A stretch of DNA of 64,000 nucleotides, taken from positions 16,512-80,511 of the forward strand of contig NZ_DASZCQ010000010.1 in NCBI RefSeq assembly GCF_035942955.1. Reading direction: 5' to 3'. Position 1 is the first letter of the stretch; each line of letters begins with the position of its first letter. Of the stretch, positions 1 to 7,940 are shown one piece after another. The notes under the pieces were generated by a model. The model saw only the letters and a program-made list of their open reading frames with translations, was not told where the DNA came from and searched no databases. Made by a program: the position numbers and the translations under genes. Source of the stretch: DASYTH01 sp035942955 (lineage in GTDB: Bacteria; Actinomycetota; Actinomycetes; Mycobacteriales; Pseudonocardiaceae).

Positions 1-67
1 CCATCCGGCTGCGTCCCACGCGCGACGGGTCGGGGCGCCACAACACGTCCGGAGTACCAATGCTCAT
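1..67 (-). CDS. Acetoacetate-CoA ligase, N-terminal fragment (runs off the window)
   Basis: Only the first 22 codons are inside the window, starting from the ATG at 67-65 and reading leftwards. The peptide contains VLWRPDPSRVGRSRM, which resembles the opening LW-P-P-R motif of acetoacetyl-CoA synthetases (ANL superfamily), where a short N-terminal segment precedes the adenylation domain. It lies 23 bp downstream of the EspG-like gene on the same strand. The identification rests on this short motif only; the rest of the gene must be read in the neighbouring sequence. Confidence 0.5.
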   Translation of the reverse strand, partial: MSIGTPDVLWRPDPSRVGRSRM

Positions 68-90
68 GCCATACGTTTCTACACGCCGGG

Positions 91-864
91 CTACGGGTTC
101 ACGCTGGCCACCAGATCGGTCAGCCGCTGGGCGATCCGCTGCGCGTCGCCGGGCGTGAAGGTGAGCCACTCCTCGCGGTCCCGGCGGCGCTCGGCGTACA
201 CCACGTACCGGCCGGCCTCGGTGTCGAACCAGTTCAGCACGGCCGACCGGGTGCGCCGGCCCACCCGGTCGACGCTGTTGGCGGCGAGCTGGCCGCCGCC
301 GTGCCGGCCGGACTCGACGAGCGTGCTCAGCGTGCGCAGGCCGCGTCCGGTGATGCCGCCGCGCTGCATGACCCGCTCGAAGCCGAGGTACCCGCTGCCC
401 TCGTAGGCCTCCGCGGCCTCGCCGAACAGCGCGCTCGGCAGCGTCACCGGACCGCCCGGCCCCGGCTTCTCATCCGGCAGCAACGCGACCACCGCGCTCA
501 CCACGGCACCGCCGCGCACCGGCTCAAGGCGCAGATCGTCGTCGGTCAGCACGGCGAGCAGGCCGTAGTCACCCCGCCCGGCCGCGAGGACCCGCAGGTG
601 CCGGCCAACGGCCAGCTGGCCGTCGATGGTGAACCTGTTGCGCACCAACATGACCAGCAGGTCCTCCAGGCGCGGGTGCAGCTCCCGCCCGTCGTGCAGG
701 CCCCGTTCGGCCAGCTCGCGGAGCACCCGGTCGCGCAGCGCGGCCCGCTCGTCCATGGTCGCGCCGAAGCTCGGGACGCTGATCGGGTACGGGTGCTCGC
801 CGAGACCGAGCAGCTCCCAGACGATGTCGAACTCGGCGTGCGACAGGTGCACCGCGTTGGTCAC
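91..864 (-). CDS. ESX secretion-associated EspG-family protein
   Basis: A 257-residue protein with the EspG fold signature: an N-terminal LSHAEFDIVWELLGLGEHP segment, a central region with DDLRLEPVRGG and LLPDEKPGPGG, and a C-terminal helix-rich part ending in a WFDTEAGRYVVY strand. EspG proteins are cytosolic chaperones that bind PE/PPE-like or WXG100-like substrates of type VII secretion systems. No ESX core component (EccB-EccE) lies beside it, so it is an orphan chaperone here; a WXG100-like protein is encoded at 34.6 kb in the same window. Start is a GTG at 864; no strong ribosome binding site is visible. Family assignment is good, the substrate is unknown. Confidence 0.8.
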   Translation of the reverse strand: MTNAVHLSHAEFDIVWELLGLGEHPYPISVPSFGATMDERAALRDRVLRELAERGLHDGRELHPRLEDLLVMLVRNRFTIDGQLAVGRHLRVLAAGRGDYGLLAVLTDDDLRLEPVRGGAVVSAVVALLPDEKPGPGGPVTLPSALFGEAAEAYEGSGYLGFERVMQRGGITGRGLRTLSTLVESGRHGGGQLAANSVDRVGRRTRSAVLNWFDTEAGRYVVYAERRRDREEWLTFTPGDAQRIAQRLTDLVASVNP

Positions 865-883
865 GCGGGAAAGGATGCCAGGT

Positions 884-1639
884 TCATCCGGCGAGCAACT
901 GCACGACGGCCGCCATCCCGACGACCACGATCACCCCGCGCAGCCACGCCGCCGGCAGCCGCCGGCCCACCCTGGCGCCGAGCAGGCCCCCGGCGATCGA
1001 GCCGACCGTGAGCAGCAGCACGGCCAGCCAGGCCACGTCCGCGACGAACACGAACACGAGGCCCGACGTCAGGTTCACCAGCGAGGCCAGCACGTTCTTC
1101 ACCGCGTTGATTCGCTGCAGGGTCTCGTCCATCAGGATGCCCATCAACGCGAGCATGAGAACGCCTTGCGCGGCGCCGAAGTAGCCGCCGTACACGCCGG
1201 TGCCGACGATCGCGAGCAGCAGCGGGAGCCCGCCGTGCGGGTGCCGGTCCTCCTGCGTGGCGGCGAGCTTGCGGGCCAGCCACGGCTGCAGCACGACCAG
1301 CACAAGGGCCAGCATGATCAGCGCGGGGACGATCGTCTCGAACGCGCTCGGCGGAAGCACGAGCAGCAGCACCGCGCCCGCGATGCCGCCGAGCATGGCC
1401 GCCGAGCCGAGCCGCAGCAGCCGGCCGATCTGGCCGGTCAGCTCGCGGCGGTAGCCCACCGCCCCGCTGACCGAGCCGGGCACGAGGCCGATTCCGTTCG
1501 ACACGTTGGCCACCACCGGCGGGTAGCCGACGGCCAGCAGGACCGGGAAGGTGACCAGCGTGCCGGAGCCGACCACCGTGTTGATCCCGCCGGCGAACAC
1601 CCCGGCCAGGACCACGGCGACCGCCTCCAGCGCGGTCAC
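884..1639 (-). CDS. TSUP-family (TauE/SafE) membrane anion exporter
   Basis: A 251-residue polytopic membrane protein of the sulfite/organosulfonate exporter family. The two pseudo-repeats are visible: an N-terminal GGINTVVGSGTLVTFPVLL motif and a second GVYGGYFGAAQGVLML motif near residue 140, each followed by hydrophobic helices (about eight in total). Family members export sulfite, sulfoacetate or related anions or take up other small anions; the substrate here is unknown. The GTG at 1639 is chosen as start because it overlaps the TGA of the upstream VOC gene by 4 bp (GTGA), indicating translational coupling; an upstream extension would run through that gene. Confidence 0.87.
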   Translation of the reverse strand: MTALEAVAVVLAGVFAGGINTVVGSGTLVTFPVLLAVGYPPVVANVSNGIGLVPGSVSGAVGYRRELTGQIGRLLRLGSAAMLGGIAGAVLLLVLPPSAFETIVPALIMLALVLVVLQPWLARKLAATQEDRHPHGGLPLLLAIVGTGVYGGYFGAAQGVLMLALMGILMDETLQRINAVKNVLASLVNLTSGLVFVFVADVAWLAVLLLTVGSIAGGLLGARVGRRLPAAWLRGVIVVVGMAAVVQLLAG

Positions 1640-2007
1640 GTGCCCTCGGGGGCGAACACGCAGAACTCGTTGCCCTCCGGGTCGGCCAGCACGTCCCACT
1701 CGATCTCGTCGTCGCGGCGGCGCACGATCGTGGCGCCGAGGCCGACCAGCTCGTCGACGTCGCCGCGGACGTCGAGGTGCATGCGGTTCTTGACGGTCTT
1801 GGCCTCGGGAACGGGTTGGATCCAGATGAGCGGTCCCCGGCCGGCGGGGTCGGCGATCGGCACCGGCCAGTCGACCGGCCGCACCCAGCCGTCCTCGGGC
1901 GGGTCCAGCTCGTCGTGCCGCCGGTACCCCATGGCGGCACACCAGAAGTCGGCGAGCCCCTGGTGGTCGGCGGCGTCGAGCACCAGGTCCTTGAACGCTG
2001 CTGGCAT
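1636..2007 (-). CDS. VOC superfamily (glyoxalase-like) protein
   Basis: A 123-residue protein with two beta-alpha-beta-beta-beta modules typical of the vicinal oxygen chelate fold: the first begins FKDLVLDAADHQGLADFW, the second includes MHLDVRGDVDELV and ends VLADPEGNEFCVF. This layout matches the Glyoxalase_6 type of small dimeric VOC proteins common in actinobacteria, whose substrates are mostly unknown. It is the first gene of a two-gene unit with the TSUP exporter through a 4-bp overlap. No specific reaction can be assigned. Confidence 0.85.
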   Translation of the reverse strand: MPAAFKDLVLDAADHQGLADFWCAAMGYRRHDELDPPEDGWVRPVDWPVPIADPAGRGPLIWIQPVPEAKTVKNRMHLDVRGDVDELVGLGATIVRRRDDEIEWDVLADPEGNEFCVFAPEGT

Positions 2008-2080
2008 GCGCGCATCCTGACACGGCGCGCGCGATCATGCTCGGAGCCGTGAGCGGAGCTTGTGGAGCGAGCCGTTCAAC

Positions 2081-3070
2081 TCAGCTGGTGCGGTCCACCA
2101 CGAAGTCGCACATGGACTCGAGCGCCGCCCAGGCGGGGATCAGCGGCAGCGCGACGAGCTGGGCCCGCGCCCTGGCCGCGTACGCCCGGACGTCGGCCCG
2201 CGCCATGGCCAGCCCCGGCGAGCGGCGCAGCAGGTCGAGCGCCTCGGCGTGCGGCTCGGGGTCGGTGAGCGGACCACGCCGCAGGATCGTGCGCAGCCGG
2301 TCGGCCTCGGGCCCTTGCGCGGCCAGCGCGTGCAGCATGGGCACGGTCACGATCCCCTGGCGCAGGTCGGCGCCGGGGGTCTTGCCCATCTCGGCGGCGC
2401 CGGACCGGATGTCGATCAGGTCGTCGGAGATCTGGAACGCCATGCCCAGCCGCTCGCCGAACCGAGCGAGCGCCGCGCACACCCGCGGCTCCGCGCCGGC
2501 CACCAGCGCGCCCAACTGTGCCGACATCGAGATGAGCGATGCCGACTTGTCCGCCATGACGCTCAGGCAGTGCGCCATCGGGTCCTCGTCCGGTTGCGCG
2601 CCAACGGTTTCCCGCAGCTGGCCGCGGATCAGCCGGTCCAGGGTGTGGATCTGCAGGCGCAGCGCCTCGTCGCCGAGCTCGGCGCCGATCCGGGCGGCGC
2701 GGGCCAGCAGCAGGTCGCCGAGCAGCACGGCCACGCTGTTGCCCCAGGCGGCGTTGGCCGACGGCACGCCGTGCCGCTGGGTGGCCTGGTCCATCACGTC
2801 GTCGTGATACAGCGTGGCCACGTGCACCAGCTCGACCACGACGGCGGCGGAGATGACCTCCTTGCGGTGCGGGTGGTCGCCGAACTGTCCACTCAGGAGG
2901 GTCAAGCGCGGCCGGAACCGCTTGCCCCCGGCCCGGATCAGGTACGTCGCCCCCTCGGTCAGGAAGCCGTCGTCGACGTCGGTGAGCTCCTCGGCCAGCC
3001 GGCTCTCCACTTCGGACAGTCCATACCGGAGATCCGCCTGGACCGCCGCGTCATCGGTTGCGGTGCGCAT
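2081..3070 (-). CDS. Trans-polyprenyl diphosphate synthase
   Basis: A 329-residue class I prenyltransferase that condenses isopentenyl diphosphate with an allylic diphosphate. Diagnostic motifs are present: GGKRFRPRLTLL near residue 48, the first aspartate-rich motif DDVMD at 90-94, GDLLLARA at 118, KSASLISMSAQLGA near 175-188, and the second motif DDLID at 216-220. Length and spacing fit GrcC-like heptaprenyl/octaprenyl or geranylgeranyl synthases, so the product may feed menaquinone or carotenoid synthesis; chain length cannot be read reliably. The ATG at 3070 starts a protein that begins where the family begins; the reading frame is open further upstream but has no family similarity there. 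Confidence 0.9.
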   Translation of the reverse strand: MRTATDDAAVQADLRYGLSEVESRLAEELTDVDDGFLTEGATYLIRAGGKRFRPRLTLLSGQFGDHPHRKEVISAAVVVELVHVATLYHDDVMDQATQRHGVPSANAAWGNSVAVLLGDLLLARAARIGAELGDEALRLQIHTLDRLIRGQLRETVGAQPDEDPMAHCLSVMADKSASLISMSAQLGALVAGAEPRVCAALARFGERLGMAFQISDDLIDIRSGAAEMGKTPGADLRQGIVTVPMLHALAAQGPEADRLRTILRRGPLTDPEPHAEALDLLRRSPGLAMARADVRAYAARARAQLVALPLIPAWAALESMCDFVVDRTS

Positions 3071-3186
3071 ACCGCAACCCTCGCGCGCGGCCCCGCGCGG
3101 CGGATCCCCCGCGGGACGGGTTGCGGTCCCTCCCGCGCGGGACCTTGGTCCCGAGGGCACGCGAGACGCGACGGGTGGACCGGAGG

Positions 3187-3885
3187 CTACCGTTCGGACG
3201 CGTCGGCGTAGGCGGCGACGAGGCGCTCCTCGGCGTCGGTGAGGTAGGCGTCGAGCAGCTTGGCCGCGGCCTCGAGGTCGCCGGTGAGCAGCAGCTCCAG
3301 GATCTCCCGGTTCTTCGCGACGTACGGCTCGTAGATCATCCGCGGGTTCTCCATCACGTGCCAGACCAGGCGTAGCTCGGCCCACACGCGGCGCATCAGC
3401 TCGTCGACCCTTGGGCTGCCGATGAGGCTCACGATGGCCTCGTGGAAGCGGAGGTTGGCGGTGCCGACGTCCGGCCAGCGCTCGTCGAAGGCGGCCTGCT
3501 CGGCGTCGGTCACCGCGGCGCACAGGCGGTCCATCGCCGCCTTCGGGATCTCGGTGATCTCGCGGAGGGCCGAGCACTCGACGACGCGGCGGACGCGGTA
3601 GAGGTCGCTGAGGTCGTCGGTGCCCAGCTTGCGGACGAACACGCCGCGGTTGAGCTCGTGCACGAGCAGCTTCTCGTGGGCCAGCAGGCGGAACGCCTCG
3701 CGCAGGGTGTTGCGGGAGATGCCGAGGCCCTTGATGATCGTCTCCTCGGACAGCCGGAAGCCGGGCGGGAACTGACCTTCCATGATCCGTTCGCGGAGGA
3801 TGCCGGCCACCCGCTCCGCCATGCTCGTGCGGTCGAGCAACGCCCGGTCCCGCTCGAGACCGGCCCATTCATCCCCTGCTGGCAC
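3187..3885 (-). CDS. GntR-family (FadR/FCD) transcriptional regulator
   Basis: A 232-residue regulator with an N-terminal winged helix (residues about 22-85; MAERVAGILRERIMEGQF, then LGISRNTLREAFRLLAHEKLL) and a C-terminal all-helical FCD ligand-binding domain containing the metal-ligand-like pattern NLRFHEAIV and later helices. Start is taken as the GTG at 3885, preceded by GGGAGG with 5-nt spacing; a TTG at 3918 is in frame but has no such site. The gene is divergent from the MFS transporter/hydro-lyase operon, and a perfect inverted repeat lies between them, so the protein most likely represses that operon and itself in response to an organic acid. The ligand is inferred, not seen. Confidence 0.9.
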   Translation of the reverse strand: MPAGDEWAGLERDRALLDRTSMAERVAGILRERIMEGQFPPGFRLSEETIIKGLGISRNTLREAFRLLAHEKLLVHELNRGVFVRKLGTDDLSDLYRVRRVVECSALREITEIPKAAMDRLCAAVTDAEQAAFDERWPDVGTANLRFHEAIVSLIGSPRVDELMRRVWAELRLVWHVMENPRMIYEPYVAKNREILELLLTGDLEAAAKLLDAYLTDAEERLVAAYADASER

Positions 3886-3946
3886 CGCTGCCTCCCGTAT
3901 CCGACATGTCGTCCTCAAAGCTAACGCTCAATCATGGTCTTGTCAT

Positions 3947-3974
3947 ATCGTTCAACAATCGTACGTTGAACGAT
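3947..3974. promoter_or_regulatory. Probable GntR-regulator operator (perfect inverted repeat)
   Basis: Arms ATCGTTCAAC (3947-3956) and GTTGAACGAT (3965-3974) are perfectly complementary around an 8-nt spacer that itself carries part of the self-complementary CGTACG (3960-3965). It sits between the divergent GntR regulator and the MFS gene and ends 4 nt before a sigma70-like -35 box. Binding by the neighbouring regulator is inferred. Confidence 0.7.
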
Positions 3975-3978
3975 CCCC

Positions 3979-4007
3979 TTGTCAGATGCTCTCCGGTCCT
4001 CTAGCCT
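3979..4007 (+). promoter_or_regulatory. Putative promoter of the MFS transporter/hydro-lyase operon
   Basis: TTGTCA (3979-3984) and TAGCCT (4002-4007) are separated by exactly 17 nt and lie 40 nt upstream of the MFS start codon. The operator-like repeat abuts the -35 box, a position suited to repression. Confidence 0.5.
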
Positions 4008-4046
4008 CAACTGTCACGGATAGCCACCGAACGAGCGAGGTGGGTC

Positions 4047-5315
4047 ATGAGCACGGTTCGTGAATCACAGGAACGGCAGGAGCCCCAGGAGGTTCGGCTC
4101 GCCTGGTACCGGGAGCTGCCACCGCAGGGGAAGCGCGCGGTGCACGGCGCGTTCCTCGGCTGGGGATTGGATTCGTACGACTTCTGGGTGCTTCCGCTCA
4201 GCCTGACCGCGATCGCCGCGACGTTCGGGCTCAGCAGCGGGCAGAGCGGCTGGCTGGCCACGACCACCCTGGTCTGCTCCGCGATCGGCGGGGCGGTCGC
4301 CGGCGTGCTGGCCGACAAGTTCGGCCGGGTCCGCACGCTGATGCTCACGGTGATCGCCTACGCGGTGTTCACCGCGCTGTGCGGGCTCGCGCCCAACTAC
4401 GAGACGCTGCTTGTTTTCCGTGCCCTGCAAGGGTTCGGGTTCGGCGGGGAGTGGGCGATCGGGGCGATCCTGGTCGCCGAGTACGCGTCGGCCCGGCATC
4501 GGGGCAGGACCGTGGCGGTGATCCAGAGCGCCTGGGCGATCGGCTGGGGCGCCGCCGTGCTGGTGTACACGCTGGTGTTCAACCTCGTCGACGAGCAGAC
4601 GGCGTGGCGCATCCTGTTCTTCACCGGCGCCCTGCCTGCGCTCGCGGTGATCTACATCCGGATGAAGGTGACCGACGCCCCGGTCTACACCGAGCACCGG
4701 CAGCACGCGGCGCGCGGATCGTTCGCCGCGATCTTCCGCCCCGACCTCCTGCGGATCACCGTCTTCACCGCCATCCTGTCCACCGGTTGCCAGGGCGGCT
4801 ACTACACGATCGCCACCTGGCTGCCGGCCTTCCTCAAGAAGGACCGCGGGCTGTCGGTCATCGGCACCGGCGGCTACCTGTTCTTCCTGATCGCCGGCGC
4901 ATTCCTGGGCTACCTGACCGGCGGCTACCTCACCGACCGGTTGGGGCGCAAGAACGCCTTCCGGATCTTCGCCGTCGCCTCCGGGCTGCTGCTGGTGCTC
5001 TACACGCAGCTGCCGCCGAGCACCGGCTCGGCGATCATGTATCTCGGCTTTCCGCTCGGCTTCTGCGCATCGGCGATCTTCAGCGGGTTCGGGTCGTACC
5101 TGGCCGAGCTGTACCCGATCCGGGCCCGGGGGGCCGGCCAGGGCTTCAGCTACAACCTTGGCCGGGCGGTCGGCGCCGCCTTCCCCGCGACGATCGGCTA
5201 CCTGGCCGACGCGTTCGGCACCGGCGGCGCGATGACGTTCGGCGCGCTGGCCTACGCGCTGGCGTTCGTGTCGCTGTTCTGGCTCCCCGAGACCCGGGGC
5301 GCCGAACTGTCCTAA
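4047..5315 (+). CDS. MFS transporter, aromatic/organic acid:H+ symporter type
   Basis: A 422-residue major facilitator with 12 predicted membrane helices. The loop 2-3 signature is GVLADKFGRVRTL (about residues 84-96), the duplicate in loop 8-9 is LTDRLGRKNAF, and the helix 4-5 region GFGFGGEWAIGAILVAEY matches the sugar/acid subgroup that includes AAHS and JEN-type carriers. It probably imports a small carboxylate. A GAGG-type ribosome binding site precedes the ATG. It is the first gene of an operon with a YcsI-type hydro-lyase 11 bp downstream, under likely control of the divergent GntR protein. The actual substrate is unknown. Confidence 0.88.
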   Translation: MSTVRESQERQEPQEVRLAWYRELPPQGKRAVHGAFLGWGLDSYDFWVLPLSLTAIAATFGLSSGQSGWLATTTLVCSAIGGAVAGVLADKFGRVRTLMLTVIAYAVFTALCGLAPNYETLLVFRALQGFGFGGEWAIGAILVAEYASARHRGRTVAVIQSAWAIGWGAAVLVYTLVFNLVDEQTAWRILFFTGALPALAVIYIRMKVTDAPVYTEHRQHAARGSFAAIFRPDLLRITVFTAILSTGCQGGYYTIATWLPAFLKKDRGLSVIGTGGYLFFLIAGAFLGYLTGGYLTDRLGRKNAFRIFAVASGLLLVLYTQLPPSTGSAIMYLGFPLGFCASAIFSGFGSYLAELYPIRARGAGQGFSYNLGRAVGAAFPATIGYLADAFGTGGAMTFGALAYALAFVSLFWLPETRGAELS

Positions 5316-5326
5316 GTGGAGGTGTC

Positions 5327-6094
5327 ATGTCGACTCCGGCCGAGGCGAGGGCGGCGTTCCGCTCCGGGGTGGTGGCGACCACCTCGGGCTGGGCGGACGG
5401 GTACGTCCAGGCCAACCTGGTGTCGGTGCCGCGGGAGCACGCCTACGACATGCTCCTGTTCGCGCAGCGCAACCCCAAGCCCTGCCCGGTGCTCGACGTG
5501 ACCGATGCCGGGTCGGCGACGACGGTGCTCGCGCCCGACGCCGACCTGCGCACCGATCTCCCCCGCTACCGGGTGTGGCGGCACGGCGTGCTCGACGAGG
5601 AGCCGACCGAGGTCAGCCACGTGTGGCGGGCGGACCTGGTGACGTTCCTCATCGGCTGCAGCTTCACCTTCGAGGCGGCGCTGGCCGAGTCCGGGGTGCC
5701 GCTGCGGCACGTCGAGAACGGCACGGCCGTGCCGATGTACGTCACCAACCGGAAGTGCCGGCCGGCGGGGCGGTTCGGCGGACCCATGGTCGTGTCGATG
5801 CGCCCCGTCCCGGCCGGTCAGGTGGCCACCGCGGTCGCGGTCACCGCGCGGGTCCCTGCGGTGCACGGCGCACCGGTGCACGTCGGTGCGCCGGCCGCGC
5901 TGGGCATCGCCGACCTGGCCAGGCCCGACTTCGGCGACCCGATCGAGATCGCGGACGGCGACGTCTGCGTGTTCTGGGCCTGCGGGGTCACCCCGCAGGC
6001 GGCGCTGATCGAGTCGAAGATCCCGTTCGCGATCACCCACGCGCCGGCCCACATGTTCATCACCGACGTTCGGGACATCGAGTACCGAACCTAG
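5327..6094 (+). CDS. Putative hydro-lyase, DUF1445/YcsI family
   Basis: A 255-residue protein of the family that includes bacterial YcsI-like proteins and the D-glutamate cyclase domain. Family hallmarks seen are GYVQANLVSVPREHAYDML near the N-terminus, a conserved FLIGCSFTFEAAL segment, MYVTNRKC-PAGRFGGPMVVSMRP in the middle, FWACGVTPQAAL, and the terminal THAPAHMFITD motif. Members act on, or are thought to act on, small carboxylic acids (5-oxoproline/D-glutamate in the characterised branch). Close coupling to an organic acid transporter supports a catabolic role. Start ATG has GGAGG 5-6 nt upstream. Confidence 0.88.
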   Translation: MSTPAEARAAFRSGVVATTSGWADGYVQANLVSVPREHAYDMLLFAQRNPKPCPVLDVTDAGSATTVLAPDADLRTDLPRYRVWRHGVLDEEPTEVSHVWRADLVTFLIGCSFTFEAALAESGVPLRHVENGTAVPMYVTNRKCRPAGRFGGPMVVSMRPVPAGQVATAVAVTARVPAVHGAPVHVGAPAALGIADLARPDFGDPIEIADGDVCVFWACGVTPQAALIESKIPFAITHAPAHMFITDVRDIEYRT

Positions 6095-6112
6095 CCGGGA
6101 GGGGGCCCGACC

Positions 6113-6268
6113 ATGTCCGACTCCACCACCGTCGCCACCGCCGTCCTGCTCAGCTGCCTGGCGATCACCTGGCTGCTGTGCCGGGCAAGGGTTTTCGGCA
6201 CCCTGACCCTGACCGGGTTCGTCCTCGGGTCGCTGGCCACCGCGGCCGTGTTCGTCTTGCTCGGCTAG
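6113..6268 (+). CDS. Small two-helix membrane protein
   Basis: A 51-residue protein beginning MSDSTTVATAVLLSCLAITW and ending VFVLLG; two hydrophobic stretches (about residues 7-23 and 31-50) are separated by a short polar turn LLCRARVFGT. A strong GGGAGGGGG ribosome binding site lies 8-9 nt before the ATG, and it begins 18 bp after the hydro-lyase stop, so it is likely the third gene of that operon. No family is recognised. Small proteins of this type can be transporter subunits, but nothing in the sequence shows that here. Confidence 0.6.
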   Translation: MSDSTTVATAVLLSCLAITWLLCRARVFGTLTLTGFVLGSLATAAVFVLLG

Positions 6269-6274
6269 TTCAAT

Positions 6275-6280
6275 TACCGT
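6275..6280 (+). promoter_or_regulatory. -10 element, probable leaderless promoter of the fused flavoprotein gene
   Basis: TACCGT ends 7 nt before the GTG start at 6288, and no ribosome binding site is present, so transcription would begin at or next to the start codon. Confidence 0.45.
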
Positions 6281-6287
6281 CGGCATC

Positions 6288-7940
6288 GTGCCGAAACCCG
6301 TACTGCTCACAGTGGACGACGACCAGGCGGTCTCTCGCGCCGTGGCGAGGGACCTGCGCCGGCGCTACGGCGAGGACTACCGCGTGGTGCGCGCGGAGTC
6401 CGGACCGGCGGCGCTGGAGGCGCTGCGCGAGCTCAAGCTGCGCGGCGAGCCGGTGGCCGCGATGCTCGCCGACTACCGGATGCCGCAGATGAACGGCATC
6501 GAGTTCCTCGAGCAGGCCATGGACCTGTTCCCGCGGGCCCGGCGGGCGCTGCTGACCGCGTACGCCGACACCGACGCGGCCATCCAGGCGATCAACCTGG
6601 TGGACGTGGACCACTACCTACTCAAGCCGTGGAACCCGCCGGAGGAGAAGCTCTACCCGGTGGTCGACGCGCTGGTCGAGACCTGGCGGGCGGTGGGCGA
6701 GACCCCGGTCACCGAGATCAAGGTGGTCGGGCACCGCTGGTCGGCCGGCTGCTACACGGCAAGGGACTTCCTCGCCCGCAACGCCGTGCCGTACCGCTGG
6801 TACAGCGTCGAGGAGCCGGAGGGACGGCGGCTGCTGGACGCGGCCGGCGCCACCGAGACCGACGTGCCCGTGGTGATCACCTCGGACGGCACGGTGCTGC
6901 GCGCCCCGAGCGAGACGGAGATCGCCGCCGCCGTCGGCCTGTCCACCACGCCCACCCGGGACTTCTACGACCTGGTGGTGGTCGGCGCCGGGCCGGCCGG
7001 GCTCGGCGCCGCGGTGTACGGCGCGTCCGAGGGGCTGCGCACGGTGCTGGTCGAGCGGCGGGCGACCGGTGGCCAGGCCGGGCAGAGCTCGCGGATCGAG
7101 AACTACCTCGGCTTCCCGGACGGCGTCTCCGGCGCGCAGCTGACCGACCGGGCTCGCCGGCAGGCCAGCAAGTTCGGCGCGGAGATCCTCACCACGCGGG
7201 ACGTGACCGGGCTGGCCGTCCGCGGCTCGGCCCGGGTGATCCAGTTCGGCGACGGCTCCGAGCTGGCCGCGCACTCGGTGATCCTGGCCACCGGGGTGGA
7301 CTACCGCAGGTTGGACGCTCCCGGCATCGACGACCTCACCGGGCGCGGCGTGTACTACGGCTCGGCCATGACCGAGGCGCCGGAGTGCGCGGGCGAGGAC
7401 GTCTACATCGTCGGTGGCGCCAACTCCGCCGGGCAGGCGGCGGTGTTCTTCTCCCGGCACGCAAGGCGGGTCACGCTCGTGGTCCGCGGATCGTCGTTGC
7501 GCAGCTCCATGTCGCACTACCTGATCGAGCAGCTCGAGGACATCAAGAACATCGAGGTGCGCACCGGCACCGAGATCGAGCAGGTACACGGCGCCGACCA
7601 CCTGGAGAAGCTGACCCTGCGCGGGCCGGACGGCTCCGAGACCGTCCACACCGGACACCTGTTCATCTTCATCGGCGCGGCCCCGCGCACCGACTGGCTG
7701 TGCACGGACATCGCCCGTGACGAGCGGGGTTTCATCCGCACCGGCCCGGACCTGCTCCTCGACGGCAGTCGCCCGCCCGGCTGGCCGCTCAACCGCGACC
7801 CGTACTACCTCGAGTCCAGCGTGCCCGGCGTGTTCGTGGCCGGCGACGTGCGGGCCGAGTCGGTCAAGCGGGTCGCCTCGGCCGTCGGCGAGGGCGCCAT
7901 GGCCGTCACCCTCGTGCACCGCTACCTGGAGGACCGATGA
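6288..7940 (+). CDS. Fused response-regulator receiver / thioredoxin-reductase-like flavoprotein
   Basis: A 550-residue three-part protein. Residues 1-130 form a receiver domain with acidic pocket DDD (10-12), phosphoacceptor D62 in LADYRMP, T90 and K113. Residues about 141-222 are glutaredoxin-like but keep only one cysteine (SAGC, C156). From about 226 a thioredoxin-reductase-like module follows, with FAD motif GAGPAG (234-239), the GGQAGQSSRIENYLGFP motif and a second dinucleotide-binding motif VGGANSAG. The CxxC redox pair normally found just before that motif is absent (YYGSAMTEAPEC instead). It overlaps the histidine kinase gene by 4 bp. The family is widespread in actinobacteria; redox signalling output is inferred. 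Confidence 0.9.
   Translation: MPKPVLLTVDDDQAVSRAVARDLRRRYGEDYRVVRAESGPAALEALRELKLRGEPVAAMLADYRMPQMNGIEFLEQAMDLFPRARRALLTAYADTDAAIQAINLVDVDHYLLKPWNPPEEKLYPVVDALVETWRAVGETPVTEIKVVGHRWSAGCYTARDFLARNAVPYRWYSVEEPEGRRLLDAAGATETDVPVVITSDGTVLRAPSETEIAAAVGLSTTPTRDFYDLVVVGAGPAGLGAAVYGASEGLRTVLVERRATGGQAGQSSRIENYLGFPDGVSGAQLTDRARRQASKFGAEILTTRDVTGLAVRGSARVIQFGDGSELAAHSVILATGVDYRRLDAPGIDDLTGRGVYYGSAMTEAPECAGEDVYIVGGANSAGQAAVFFSRHARRVTLVVRGSSLRSSMSHYLIEQLEDIKNIEVRTGTEIEQVHGADHLEKLTLRGPDGSETVHTGHLFIFIGAAPRTDWLCTDIARDERGFIRTGPDLLLDGSRPPGWPLNRDPYYLESSVPGVFVAGDVRAESVKRVASAVGEGAMAVTLVHRYLEDR

Noticed and set aside
861..2015. Long open frame opposite the TSUP and VOC genes
   Set aside because: It is Arg/Ala-rich, has no domain, and overlaps two well supported genes in another frame.
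2081..3868. Fusion of the polyprenyl synthase with the GntR region
   Set aside because: The same frame stays open through the GntR gene but reads it out of frame; the synthase starts at 3070.
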